From Methanolacinia paynteri (GTDB taxonomy: Archaea; Halobacteriota; Methanomicrobia; Methanomicrobiales; Methanomicrobiaceae), in NCBI RefSeq assembly GCF_000784355.1, contig NZ_KN360934.1, positions 31,885 to 95,884 on the forward strand: 64,000 bases of DNA, in the 5' to 3' direction. Position 1 is the first letter of the stretch; each line of letters opens with the position of its first letter. Made by a program: the position numbers and the translations under genes. This document shows positions 43,143 to 53,237 of this stretch, piece by piece. The notes under the pieces were generated by a model. The model was not told the origin of the DNA, made no database searches, and saw nothing but the letters and a program-made list of their open reading frames with translations.

Positions 43143-43586
43143 ATGAAATCATCTGACAGTCTTGTAGCCACAGGAGTTGTTATTGCGATAGTATTAGTGG
43201 TGATTTTTTCAATATTCCTCTTCTCAGGGCAGGTTTTCAGTACACAGAAACTTATTGAAGAGAAGACAGGCAGCGGGACTGATGCGGAAGTTATCGAAGG
43301 AAACACACCTGCAGCATTTTATGAAGGCGCTTATGTCGACCAGGAAAGTGTGGTCCTGAGCATTATTCCCACCAGCGATACGATCAGTGATTATACCGTG
43401 TCTTACGATATTGAAAAGCAGTACGGGGGAAATTATTCCCGGGAGGAAGATGTTGAGGGTGTTTCTCCTGAAAATCCGATTGTGATCAGCGTGTCGAGAA
43501 TGGGGGATGAATGGGTGGATATATTTGTAAAGGTATATGGTGAAGACGGAACCCTGGTCTGGGAGAGCAACAGCGGTTATGCCTGA
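43143..43586 (+). CDS. Small membrane-anchored protein of unknown function
   Basis: 147 aa: a short N-terminus, one membrane span (about 8-28, ending IFLFSG) and a beta-rich outside domain with acidic residues and no cysteine. The pattern of span plus FLFSG matches the divergent neighbour at 42245-42982, so the pair may act together. I do not recognise the fold; the final strands (VDIFVKVYGEDGTLVW) look Ig-like. Confidence 0.55.
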   Translation: MKSSDSLVATGVVIAIVLVVIFSIFLFSGQVFSTQKLIEEKTGSGTDAEVIEGNTPAAFYEGAYVDQESVVLSIIPTSDTISDYTVSYDIEKQYGGNYSREEDVEGVSPENPIVISVSRMGDEWVDIFVKVYGEDGTLVWESNSGYA

Positions 43587-43674
43587 GATTGCCCCAGGGC
43601 ATTATTCCTGAGATTTTGCGGACGGACAGTTATTTGCACAGGAGAAGGAAATCTTTCTGAAAGCAGTGGTTTCA

Positions 43675-44244
43675 ATGGCCGATACAGAATATACCGACAC
43701 GATATTTGAAAAAGAATGCTCCGTGGAACTGATAAAAGGAAGCTCGTTTGATTCATGCACTTTCAGGGACTGTAATCTTCCGGAATGTGATCTTTCGGGC
43801 AGGGATTTTACTGAATGTATATTTGAAAACTGTAATCTTGGCAATGTTAAGCTTAATGATACCGGGTTGAAGCAGGTCGAATTTAAGAACTGTAAAATAA
43901 CAGGAACGGATTTCGGCAGCTGCAGGGACATTATTTTTGAAGTTTCGTTTGAGGACTGTGTAATGGATTTCTGCAATTTTTACAGGAACAATCTCAGGAA
44001 GACTTTGTTCTCAGGGTGCAGGTTGACTGAGGCGGATTTTCTGGAGTGCGATCTGAGAGAAGCTTCGTTTAAGAACTGCGATCTTCTGCGGACCGGTTTT
44101 ATCCAATGTGATCTCTCAGATTCGGATTTCAGGACAGCCCTGAATTATGTAATCGATCCGGAGAAAAACAGGATTGCAGGAGCTAAATTTTCATATCCTG
44201 GTGTCCTTGGTCTCCTGGAAAAATATGATATAATCGTCGAATAA
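43675..44244 (+). CDS. Cys-rich pentapeptide-repeat protein
   Basis: 189 aa from ATG 43675 (GTG 43666 is the other choice). Most of the chain consists of tandem five-residue units of the A(D/N)LxX type in which the central position alternates between Leu and Phe, for example CTFRDCNLPECDLSGRDF and ECDLREASFKNCDLLRTGF, predicting a right-handed quadrilateral beta-helix. It is unusual in having about 18 cysteines, mostly one per turn at a fixed position, which would stack along one edge of the helix. Pentapeptide proteins often act as protein-binding scaffolds; the function here is unknown. It ends 7 nt from the convergent RFAP synthase-like gene. Confidence 0.8.
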   Translation: MADTEYTDTIFEKECSVELIKGSSFDSCTFRDCNLPECDLSGRDFTECIFENCNLGNVKLNDTGLKQVEFKNCKITGTDFGSCRDIIFEVSFEDCVMDFCNFYRNNLRKTLFSGCRLTEADFLECDLREASFKNCDLLRTGFIQCDLSDSDFRTALNYVIDPEKNRIAGAKFSYPGVLGLLEKYDIIVE

Positions 44245-44251
44245 AAAATGG

Positions 44252-45325
44252 TTAATTTTTGGTTATCCTGAGACCTTCATTGTCGATCTTTGTGGCAATC
44301 GAGATCTCAAGTCCAAGTTTTTCTGCTATCTTCCGCATCTCTGTTTTCGGTTTTTCCGTTATTACGGCAATCGAAGGACCGACAGAGCTCATGCCTACGA
44401 ATTCAAGTCCGGACCCTCTCAGTTTGCTCATATAGTGATAGATCTCAAAGGAGTTGTGCTCCACTTCGGCACGTTTCGACCCCCTGAAATCGATCTCGCT
44501 TATGACTTCGCCGAGAGTCTTAAGATCGTCCCTGATCAGTGCAGGGATGAGATCCATCAGCACCAGGTATGCTTTGAGTTCCCTGTCGCGGTAATCAAGC
44601 TCCCTCGCCCTGTTCATGAGCACGTTGAATTCGTCCTCTCCGTGTGCCTTCGCTTCGGTGGGAGGAATGATGATATAGACATTCTTGTCTGCCGCAAATG
44701 AATGGTGGCATACAAGATTCAGTTCGTCCCCGAGGACAGCCATGCCGCCGTAGGTTGCAGCTGCCGGCCCTACTCCCGTCTCAAAGCCATGGATAATATG
44801 CCCGTCGCATGTCTCTTCAACGTAGTTGTTCCCTATAAGAAGGCGAATCTGGTCCGAATCAAGTGGTGATCCGACAGCTGAATTCATTGCATGTCCTACT
44901 GCCAGAAGAACGCTTCCGGTTGAACCGAGGCCGACGTGCTTCTTTTCGTGGTCCGTGATCTTTATTGCAAATCCCCCGGTGTAACCGGTGACTTTTTTGA
45001 AAACCTCTACAAAATGCCTGATTACAGGCACCCTGTCGTATTCGATGGACACTTCCCCGTCTGTGCATGAGACGGTTGCATTAGTATAGAGCTTAATTGC
45101 AAACCCGATCCCGCCTCCTCCCGGCCTGTTGGGAGCAAACCGGTTCATGTCAAGGACGGATAAGTGTATCCTTGCAGGAGCGGTTACGATAAATGTGCCT
45201 TTTTCAGGAAACGGTTCTTTTTCAGGTTTTATTCCGAGTGTCTCTATGTTTTCACCGATATCGAATGGCGAAAACTCGTACTCTACAAGATCCAGGTCTC
45301 CGCCACGGATCGTTAATTTTGCCAT
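44252..45325 (-). CDS. Beta-ribofuranosylaminobenzene 5'-phosphate synthase family protein
   Basis: A 357-aa GHMP-superfamily protein. Family landmarks: TAPARIHLSVLDMN near residue 48, the Gly-rich RPGGGGIGFAI, and GLGSTGSVLLAVGHAMN, in the place of the GHMP phosphate-binding loop. The C-terminal domain has VGMSSVGPSIAVI. This pattern fits beta-RFAP synthase, which condenses p-hydroxybenzoate or p-aminobenzoate with PRPP in the first committed step to tetrahydromethanopterin. Other archaeal GHMP proteins remain possible, so the assignment is at family level. The next gene to the right (DUF2148) is transcribed in the same direction. Confidence 0.7.
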   Translation of the reverse strand: MAKLTIRGGDLDLVEYEFSPFDIGENIETLGIKPEKEPFPEKGTFIVTAPARIHLSVLDMNRFAPNRPGGGGIGFAIKLYTNATVSCTDGEVSIEYDRVPVIRHFVEVFKKVTGYTGGFAIKITDHEKKHVGLGSTGSVLLAVGHAMNSAVGSPLDSDQIRLLIGNNYVEETCDGHIIHGFETGVGPAAATYGGMAVLGDELNLVCHHSFAADKNVYIIIPPTEAKAHGEDEFNVLMNRARELDYRDRELKAYLVLMDLIPALIRDDLKTLGEVISEIDFRGSKRAEVEHNSFEIYHYMSKLRGSGLEFVGMSSVGPSIAVITEKPKTEMRKIAEKLGLEISIATKIDNEGLRITKN

Positions 45326-45367
45326 GAATAATCTCCGTGTGGGTGAGCAGTCTAATATCTCTCATAA

Positions 45368-45916
45368 TTACTTACGGTCGAAAAAGATGCTCTTACCTGA
45401 GGCCGACAGCGGAATGCCGTATGCGACATTGCAATCTCCGAGCCAACCGAGTTTCAGTGCTCCAACGCCTGCCGAAAACATAACCCTGTTGTCGACATTG
45501 TTCAGGGATGCGGTCTTAACCGCCGATCCGACTGCTATACCGAGGTCAGCCTGTCTCACCACGCAGTTCGGTCCGGAGAACGCAGAATCGATTCTGTTTT
45601 TCTCCTGTGCCTTGCGCATTTCACCGCACGTGGGATAGCCGCATCCTCCGCAGTTGAGCCCGAGGGACGAATCCCCCTTCTCACCTATAATCACGCAGCA
45701 GTCAGAGTCCCTTATGTTGCCTGCGTCACGTATAAAAAAGCCGAAGCCGTGCTTTTCTCCGAATTCTACCATTGATTCGGCAAGCGCGTTCAGTTCGTCA
45801 TCCGATGCTATCCTGACCACCAGGGTGTCTGAACCCTTCGCTTTTGGGGCGGTCCGGGCTGAGACTGCCATCAGTTTTGCGACGATCATCACACCCTCTT
45901 TTTCGATAGACATCAT
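45368..45916 (-). CDS. DUF2148 ferredoxin-domain protein
   Basis: 182 aa. KLMAVSARTAPKAKGSDTL at the start and the cluster motif NCGGCGYPTC (C-x2-C-x4-C) near residue 90, with a further Cys in GPNCVVR about 20 residues later, are characteristic of DUF2148 proteins and resemble the 4Fe-4S site of the corrinoid iron-sulfur protein family. The end GWLGDCNVAYGIPLSASGKSIFFDRK is also typical. Electron transfer or cluster binding is expected; partners are unknown. It is upstream of the RFAP synthase-like gene on the same strand with a gap of 42 nt. Confidence 0.8.
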   Translation of the reverse strand: MMSIEKEGVMIVAKLMAVSARTAPKAKGSDTLVVRIASDDELNALAESMVEFGEKHGFGFFIRDAGNIRDSDCCVIIGEKGDSSLGLNCGGCGYPTCGEMRKAQEKNRIDSAFSGPNCVVRQADLGIAVGSAVKTASLNNVDNRVMFSAGVGALKLGWLGDCNVAYGIPLSASGKSIFFDRK

Positions 45917-46283
45917 GCAGAGATTGGGATTTATATCTTATAAAATCATTGATGCGGTTGGGTATTGAATTCGTTTGAGTAATTGATTTGGGCATAAGCC
46001 CCTATCGGGGCAGCCCAAGCGCAAATTTCTGCGAAACTTGCTTAATCGTGATAACCCGGCCTGGGCGCTACACTATAGTAATGTTCAATGATGAGATTTC
46101 ATGAAAGGAAGTGGTGACCGAAGGCCGGGTTATCGCCGGCGCAAAGCCCTGAGGTCAGGGCGTGTTCGCGAAGCGAACTTGCGCAAGGGTTGCCTCTTTG
46201 GAAATTTTGTTCTTTTTAAAAATTGTTGTAAAAATCTTAGATAAAAATAAATTTAAAAATTAAACCAGAGGTAAAGAAAAAAA
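45917..46283. repeat. Intergenic stem-loop element 1
   Basis: A G+C-rich island in an A+T-rich spacer, with four inverted repeats: GCCCC/GGGGC at 45998-46011; a 13-bp perfect pair GATAACCCGGCCT (46050-46062) and AGGCCGGGTTATC (46122-46134); GCCCTGA/TCAGGGC at 46146-46161; and GTTCGC/GCGAAC at 46164-46178. The last two, with flanks (CAAAGCCCTGA ... AAGGG), are repeated in variant form at 54984-55030. No reading frame is evident. It may encode a structured RNA or be a mobile intergenic repeat. Confidence 0.6.
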
Positions 46284-46994
46284 TTATTTGTATTCTCTCT
46301 GGGCATAGGAATATTTGTCCGAATCTCCGCCTTTAAAGACGATATAGAGCCAGACATATAACGACTTCAACGTTCCGAACTGGACGTACCTTCTCATGGA
46401 GAATTTCACCCACAATTTTGAATTGAGCTTCACCTTCCCGATCTTCCTCATTCTCTGCGCAATCTCTAGGTCATCGCCTGCATCTATGCACTTGTACCCG
46501 CCGGTCTGCATATAGGCGCTGCGGGTGAACGCTGTATTGCACCCGAGCGTATAATACAAGGTATGCGTGTAATAGCCGATTCTTGAAAAGATGTTTGCAA
46601 GAGCGAGGTAGAATCTGAACTTGATCCCAGGCTCGAGAGGGAGCACCGTTCCGTACAGCTGGACAATCCTTCCATCCTTTTCAAACGATCTGATGATCTT
46701 TTCCAGCCAGTCTTCAGGGAGAACACAGTCTGCGTCGGTCGTCGCGATGATATCCGCCGATGAAACCGCCGCACCGTCGTTCCTTGCTCCTCCTACTTTT
46801 TTGCTTGTCTGGATCATCACTATATCGGCAAGAGGTTCGGCGAATTCCCGTGTTCTGTCCTTGGAATTCCCGTCGACAACTATAATTTCATAGCTGTCTC
46901 TTGGAATAGTCTGCTTTTGAAGAGATTCAAGGCAATTTACGATATTCTGCTCCTCGTTGAATGTCGGGACGACAACGGAGATCTTCGGCGTCAT
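46284..46994 (-). CDS. Family 2 glycosyltransferase
   Basis: 236 aa from ATG 46994 (ten more residues are possible from 47024). It begins ISVVVPTFNEEQNIVNCLESL, the nucleotide-sugar-binding start of GT2 enzymes, and has the metal-binding acidic motif in ATTDADCVLPEDWLE and the catalytic-region GGYKCIDAGDDLEIAQRMRK. A hydrophobic stretch near the C-terminus (SLYVWLYIVFKGG) suggests membrane association. It transfers a sugar to a lipid or glycan; the donor is unknown. Confidence 0.85.
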   Translation of the reverse strand: MTPKISVVVPTFNEEQNIVNCLESLQKQTIPRDSYEIIVVDGNSKDRTREFAEPLADIVMIQTSKKVGGARNDGAAVSSADIIATTDADCVLPEDWLEKIIRSFEKDGRIVQLYGTVLPLEPGIKFRFYLALANIFSRIGYYTHTLYYTLGCNTAFTRSAYMQTGGYKCIDAGDDLEIAQRMRKIGKVKLNSKLWVKFSMRRYVQFGTLKSLYVWLYIVFKGGDSDKYSYAQREYK

Positions 46995-47034
46995 TTGTTC
47001 AAAAATGTATGTGATATAAGGCAATATAGGTTTG

Positions 47035-48441
47035 TCAGTGGGGTTGTTTCCTGTCTTTTACCATAATTGAAAGGACAAGAACAATGATGCAGCAGACGAT
47101 TCCAAAGTACATGGCCGAATCGAATCCCTCCAGAAATGCTGATGGCTGTATATTTTCACCTTCTCCTGTTCCGGAGAAGAAGGTGAAGATCGCGGTGAAT
47201 AATGCGGTACCAAGGGCACTCCCAAAATAGATTGCAGTACTCATGACTCCCGATGCGATCTCCCTGTCTTCGTCTTCGGCATGTTCGAGGATCCGGCTGC
47301 TGCCGGAGCTCATGAACGGCCCTCCCCCTATGCCCATGATGATGAGCGAGATTAGGATATATGGAAACGTCGTTTCAATGCCGAAGAGCGATATCATCAC
47401 CATCGAAAGCAGGAATATTGCAGACGATGCCGAACAGATCTTCATGGCGCCGTGTTTATCTGCGAAATAACCGCCTGCAGGGCTGGTTATGGTTATTACA
47501 ACCGAGGGCACAAGAAGAAGCATGCCGGCACCTGCCGCTGAAAGTTTAAGCACTCCTTCAAAGTAGAATGGCAGGAGAAGGAGAAGACCGCCGTATGCGG
47601 CCATGAAAAGGGTATATGCCGTCGTTGCGTAAGAAAAATTCCTGTCTGAAAACATGCGCATTTTTAATAGAGGATCTTTGACCCTGTTTTCTATGAACAC
47701 AAACACTGCGAAGAGAATTATCGAGACGGCCAGAAATGCTCCAACGGACGACCAGTTCATAGTCTTATCCCCTGCAAAGCTCAGCGGTATCACAAGGAAT
47801 GCCATTGCTGCAAAGAAGACCGCGGCTCCTGCATAATCGAAACCGCTCTTCCTGCGTGCATTAGGGATGTCTCCCGGGAGAATCCTTGCCGCAGTGATTA
47901 TTGTGATGACCCCTATCGGGAGGTTGATGAGGAATATCCAGTGCCAGCTGAAGAATTCTGTCAGTAATCCCCCGAGCACCGGACCTATTGCAAATGCCAA
48001 TGCCGAGGCGGCTGCGATAATTCCAAGTGATTTTGCTCTCTCCGATTCGGGCATATGCACTGCAACGGTCGCAACCGCCGAAGGAGCGATCATCGCAGCT
48101 CCCGTTCCCTGTATGAGCCGGAAAATGATGAGTGATGTAATGTCCCATGAAGCGGCGCAGAGAAGTGATGCAACGGTAAATATGGCAATTCCGGCGATGT
48201 ATACTTTTTTTATTCCGGCGATTGAGAGGACTTTGCTGAATATTATCATAAGTCCGCTGAGTGCAACCAGGTAAACCGTGACGACAAGTGATGCAACACC
48301 CATCTCTGCATGGAAGTTGCCGGCAATATACGGAAGAGCTACATTGACGATAGCACCGTCAAGACCGTCCATAAAGGCCCCGAGGCCGACGACTGCAAGA
48401 ATAAGAATATGAGGGAGGTATTTCCTCTCTGAAGTATTCAT
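47035..48441 (-). CDS. MFS multidrug exporter, DHA2-like (14 spans)
   Basis: A 468-aa membrane protein with about 14 hydrophobic segments. FMDGLDGAIVNVALPYIA near residue 25 is motif D1 of drug:H+ antiporters, GRLIQGTGAAMIAPSAVA-like sequence (here FRLIQGTGAAMIAP) and GPVLGGLLTEFFSWHWIFLINLPIG (motif C region) are typical of the DHA2 subfamily. It probably exports toxic compounds. The gene stands between a glycosyltransferase and an FAD oxidoreductase on the same strand, without overlaps. Confidence 0.87.
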   Translation of the reverse strand: MNTSERKYLPHILILAVVGLGAFMDGLDGAIVNVALPYIAGNFHAEMGVASLVVTVYLVALSGLMIIFSKVLSIAGIKKVYIAGIAIFTVASLLCAASWDITSLIIFRLIQGTGAAMIAPSAVATVAVHMPESERAKSLGIIAAASALAFAIGPVLGGLLTEFFSWHWIFLINLPIGVITIITAARILPGDIPNARRKSGFDYAGAAVFFAAMAFLVIPLSFAGDKTMNWSSVGAFLAVSIILFAVFVFIENRVKDPLLKMRMFSDRNFSYATTAYTLFMAAYGGLLLLLPFYFEGVLKLSAAGAGMLLLVPSVVITITSPAGGYFADKHGAMKICSASSAIFLLSMVMISLFGIETTFPYILISLIIMGIGGGPFMSSGSSRILEHAEDEDREIASGVMSTAIYFGSALGTALFTAIFTFFSGTGEGENIQPSAFLEGFDSAMYFGIVCCIIVLVLSIMVKDRKQPH

Positions 48442-48501
48442 CAGGAGTTGTACTCAATCTCAGTATTAAAAGTATTTTGAAGATTTTTCATTCGTATTTA
48501 T

Positions 48502-49818
48502 TCATGCGTACTTATTTTTGATATAGTCGAAGACGTGCCTGATGCAGCCGTCCATATTGATATATTCGAATTCGGAGAAACGGCCTACAAGGTCTATTCC
48601 CGATCCGGAGAAGTAATCGGTGACGATCTTGATATTCCTGAGGTAATCAAGATCGTAGACCACGTAGGCATATTCGAATCTTTCGACAGTTGTGTAGATC
48701 ACTTTATCTCTTGAGGATATTATGCCCATATTGATAAGTCCGTCAACGCAGTGTTCGGCAATCTCGTCGTCTGTCATCTTCGAGACCTCGTCACCCTCGT
48801 TGAATGTAACTTCGGCAAGAACGGACGAACAGCCCGCAGGTGCGACCTCGGTCGAGTAGTTCGACGGGAAGGAGATCCTGTTGAACCGCCCGATCTCTTT
48901 CTGCGGAATATACAGCCACGAGATGTCGTTCATCTCTCCTTCAACACCGATGCCCACGCAGGCGATGGAGTTGTATTTAAGAGATTCAACAGCTTTTGTG
49001 ACTTCCGCAGGTATATTCTCCAGGCACCTGACAAGACCCTGAACTGGTATCGTGGAGATGACGGATTCGCATACAATATCTTCCGTGCCGTTGCTTATTA
49101 TGAACCCCTTATCGGTCTTTTTTATGGATTTCACTTCAAAACAGGTTCTTATATCCTCTTTTACCGGCTTTGCTATCGCATGGACCATGGCCTCGATGCC
49201 GCCCGTCACAGGATATGAAAATACAGCCTGGTGCGTGTAGCCCTCTGTCTCGATCCCAATCGCAGATTTGATAATGTCCTCGACAGGTGGCCTGGGGATT
49301 CTTCCGTCCACCCAGTGCATCGACATCTCCTCTGCCGGGTAGTTCCAGATCTTCTCGTTGTAGGGCACCATGTAAGACTCGGCGATTCCCTTTCCTAATG
49401 TATAGTAGATCCAGTCCCTGAAATTTCCAGGTTCTTCGATCTCGCCTTTTTCAACTGCGATAAGGTTCCTTACGAATTCATTTATACAGAAGAAGCAGTC
49501 TTCCGGGGGAAGCTGGTAAAGGCCGTTTTCGAACGGGTATTTGACATATCTGCCCTTGAAAAATATCTTGGTATTGCGGTTCCGCTCGTCTTTGTTCTCT
49601 TCCAGGACATCCCTCATAAATTCGAGGACTTCATTATCCCTGCTGAAGATAATGTGAGATCCGCCTATATCGAAAGTGAAGCCGTCTTCGGTCTTCGACC
49701 TGCACAGGCCGCCGATCTGCCTGTCTCTCTCGAGGATTATAATATCCTCCCCTCTTTCCTTTAGCAGGCGGCCAAGGGTAACTCCGGTCAGTCCTCCGCC
49801 CAGAATAGCGATTGTCAC
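48502..49818 (-). CDS. FAD-dependent oxidoreductase (protoporphyrinogen oxidase/UDP-galactopyranose mutase-like)
   Basis: 438 aa if translated from GTG 49818 (VTIAILGGGLTG...), which puts the dinucleotide-binding fold at the very N-terminus as usual; a start at 49863 would add 15 hydrophobic residues. ILGGGLTGVTLGRLL and ILERDRQIGGLCRS form the FAD-binding motif; GFTFDIGGSHIIFSRD and the Trp/Tyr-rich VPYNEKIWNYPAEEMSMHW segment are typical of the amine-oxidase-like proteins related to UDP-galactopyranose mutase. A sugar-nucleotide or isoprenoid substrate is plausible given the nearby glycosyltransferase, but not demonstrated. Confidence 0.75.
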   Translation of the reverse strand: MTIAILGGGLTGVTLGRLLKERGEDIIILERDRQIGGLCRSKTEDGFTFDIGGSHIIFSRDNEVLEFMRDVLEENKDERNRNTKIFFKGRYVKYPFENGLYQLPPEDCFFCINEFVRNLIAVEKGEIEEPGNFRDWIYYTLGKGIAESYMVPYNEKIWNYPAEEMSMHWVDGRIPRPPVEDIIKSAIGIETEGYTHQAVFSYPVTGGIEAMVHAIAKPVKEDIRTCFEVKSIKKTDKGFIISNGTEDIVCESVISTIPVQGLVRCLENIPAEVTKAVESLKYNSIACVGIGVEGEMNDISWLYIPQKEIGRFNRISFPSNYSTEVAPAGCSSVLAEVTFNEGDEVSKMTDDEIAEHCVDGLINMGIISSRDKVIYTTVERFEYAYVVYDLDYLRNIKIVTDYFSGSGIDLVGRFSEFEYINMDGCIRHVFDYIKNKYA

Positions 49819-49944
49819 AAATATAATTTCGGCCTGTACGACTAATAATGTTGCCAGATGCATATTCTGCTACAGAACAGGATATGTATTTTTTTTGTAG
49901 TCGCAGAGCCTAATTATTGACAGATAATTCCTGAGGTTTGATAA

Positions 49945-51231
<1,287 letters not shown>

Positions 51232-51336
51232 TATACCAATTTTTTCATTTTTTGTGTGAATCTTCAGATCTCTATAAGATCCAATAGAGCCTCCTGAATG
51301 GTCCGGTCCGGGAATCTTATTAATAAAAAATATTGT

Positions 51337-52374
51337 TTACCTGTGTTCCTGAAGGTAAGAGACAACCTTTTCCCTCAGTTCATCCGCATGCGGAGTGAAC
51401 CACAGGCAGAGAAGGTGGGATGCTTCCCTGACCCAGTAAGCCTCCGAATCCTGAATGTTTTCGTGTGCATAGACGCCGTGATAGAAGAGAACGTCGCTGT
51501 CATGGGTGCCGTGAACGATCAGGGCCGGACAGGTAATCTTTTCGACAGGCAGATCGGAAAGGAGAGATAACTGCTCCAGGTCGTTTTCAAGACCGGCCTT
51601 TCTGTGGTTATAATCCATAAGTGTCCGGACCATCCGGAAGAACGATCGCATCTGGTTGGGGTCCTTACGAGCTTCCTTTACCTGTGCTTTAATCTGCTCC
51701 GGGCGGCAGAGGGTGGAATGGGTGAGGACATCCTCCATGCTCTTTTCCGGAAAGTGCAGGGACATCTTCTCCATAAGTGTGACCCCGGGATTCGACATAA
51801 CGAGCTTTTCCATAACCTTTCCGATATTTACTGAAAGGAGATATTGCGAAGACACTGCATCCATGGCAACAAGGCACTTTACCCGATCGGGATGACGGAT
51901 TGCAAATTCATAACCCGGACCCCCGCCGGCAGAACCAAACAATAACGATACCTGGTCTATGTTCAGGGCATCCAGGAGTGCGGCAATTGCATCAGCCTGT
52001 TCGGCCGGAGTCTTCCCTGCGGAAAGAGGTGTTCCCAGGTAGCCGGGGCGGCTGACGGAGAGAAGCGAAAAACCTTTGGCGGTGATCCAGTCGAAGAGGA
52101 ATAGTGTCTGGTCGTAACCTCCGGGTGCACCATGAAGTCCCAGGATGACCGGGCCTTCCCCAATGAGAGAATATTCCATCGTCCCGCAGGATGTCTCAAT
52201 AGTGCGTTTTGTTGTAAGGAGTTCATCCTGTTTTTTAATCTCATCCTTCAGCCAGCGGTGATAATCCGACGAAAAGAGATCGTCTGACGGTTCCTGTGCC
52301 ATGAATATTTGTTGAGACAGCATGGTAAAATCAATTTTTATATCCCTGTTCCGAAGTTCCGAAAAAAAGATCAA
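51337..52374 (-). CDS. Alpha/beta hydrolase
   Basis: Up to 345 aa; in-frame ATGs at 52323 and 52302 (MAQEPSDD...) could be the true start, and no ribosome binding site decides it. The hydrolase fold is clear: the oxyanion-hole strand LGLHGAPGG, the nucleophile elbow LLFGSAGGGPG with the catalytic Ser, a likely acid in VHGTHDSDV and the catalytic His in REASHLL. It has a helical cap of about 90 residues. The substrate is an ester, epoxide or haloacid-type small molecule that cannot be specified. Confidence 0.8.
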   Translation of the reverse strand: MIFFSELRNRDIKIDFTMLSQQIFMAQEPSDDLFSSDYHRWLKDEIKKQDELLTTKRTIETSCGTMEYSLIGEGPVILGLHGAPGGYDQTLFLFDWITAKGFSLLSVSRPGYLGTPLSAGKTPAEQADAIAALLDALNIDQVSLLFGSAGGGPGYEFAIRHPDRVKCLVAMDAVSSQYLLSVNIGKVMEKLVMSNPGVTLMEKMSLHFPEKSMEDVLTHSTLCRPEQIKAQVKEARKDPNQMRSFFRMVRTLMDYNHRKAGLENDLEQLSLLSDLPVEKITCPALIVHGTHDSDVLFYHGVYAHENIQDSEAYWVREASHLLCLWFTPHADELREKVVSYLQEHR

Positions 52375-52508
52375 TATATGGATCGCGGAAAGATGATGAC
52401 ATTAATTTCTCTGTTTTTAGTATATCATCGTGAGATTACAACATAGCATTTCTTTCAAAAATTATATATTATACTGATTCTATTCTACAGTTTGAGAGGG
52501 GTGCTGTT

Positions 52509-53153
52509 CTGAAGGATTATGAAAGCCTTAGATCTGCAATGGTTCGATATCAGATCGAAGGAAGGGGCATTTCAGATGAGAATGTCCTGAGAGTCATGGG
52601 TGAGATCCCCCGCCACCTGTTTGTCCCGGAAAATATGGCGGGATCTGCATATGAAGACTGTCCACTTCCAATCGGGTACGGCCAGACCATCTCCCAGCCT
52701 TACATTGTAGCGGTCATGACCGAACTCCTCGAGCTGAAAAGTACCGATCTGGTTCTCGAACTGGGTACAGGGTCAGGTTATCAGGCAGCCGTAATTGCAG
52801 GGATAGCGAAGTTCGTAAGGTCTTACGAACGCGTCCCCGAACTTGCCGAATATGCGAGAAACAACCTCGAAAAAGCCGGAGTATCGAATGTTGAAGTCAT
52901 ATGCAGTGACGGTACTGACCCGGAACCTTACGGGGACGGTTATGATGCCGCCGTCGTTACCGCTGCATCCCCGGATATTCCCGAATATCTTTTCCCCCTG
53001 ATGAAAGAGGGAGGAAGGATCGTGGCTCCTGTAGGAGGTTATTATATGCAGGATCTGGCAAAAGTCCGGATCACAGGCGGAAAACCTGTCGTGACATATC
53101 ACGGGGGATGCCGGTTTGTTCCTCTCCTGGGAGCGAGGGGCTGGAAGGAATAA
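52509..53153 (+). CDS. pcm: Protein-L-isoaspartate O-methyltransferase, probable CTG start
   Basis: The repair enzyme that methylates isoaspartyl residues in damaged proteins. MVRYQIEGRGISDENVLRVMGEIPRHLFVPE, the block YGQTISQPYIVAVM, motif I VLELGTGSGYQAAV and VTAASPDIPEYL are diagnostic. ATG 52539 would give 204 aa, but homologues carry about ten residues before MVxxQI. The frame continues upstream (LKDYESLRSA) to CTG 52509, which is preceded by GAGAGGGGTG at 52494-52503. The TATA box TTATATATT at about 52462-52470 puts the transcript start just before that ribosome binding site, so CTG 52509 (214 aa) is my preferred start. Confidence 0.88.
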   Translation: MKDYESLRSAMVRYQIEGRGISDENVLRVMGEIPRHLFVPENMAGSAYEDCPLPIGYGQTISQPYIVAVMTELLELKSTDLVLELGTGSGYQAAVIAGIAKFVRSYERVPELAEYARNNLEKAGVSNVEVICSDGTDPEPYGDGYDAAVVTAASPDIPEYLFPLMKEGGRIVAPVGGYYMQDLAKVRITGGKPVVTYHGGCRFVPLLGARGWKE

Positions 53154-53237
53154 AACCTGTTTTTTTATCCTGGTATTCCATATTAAAAATTGCCGCTCTG
53201 CCAAGAATGATATACTCAGCCGTCCTATTATACTGGA

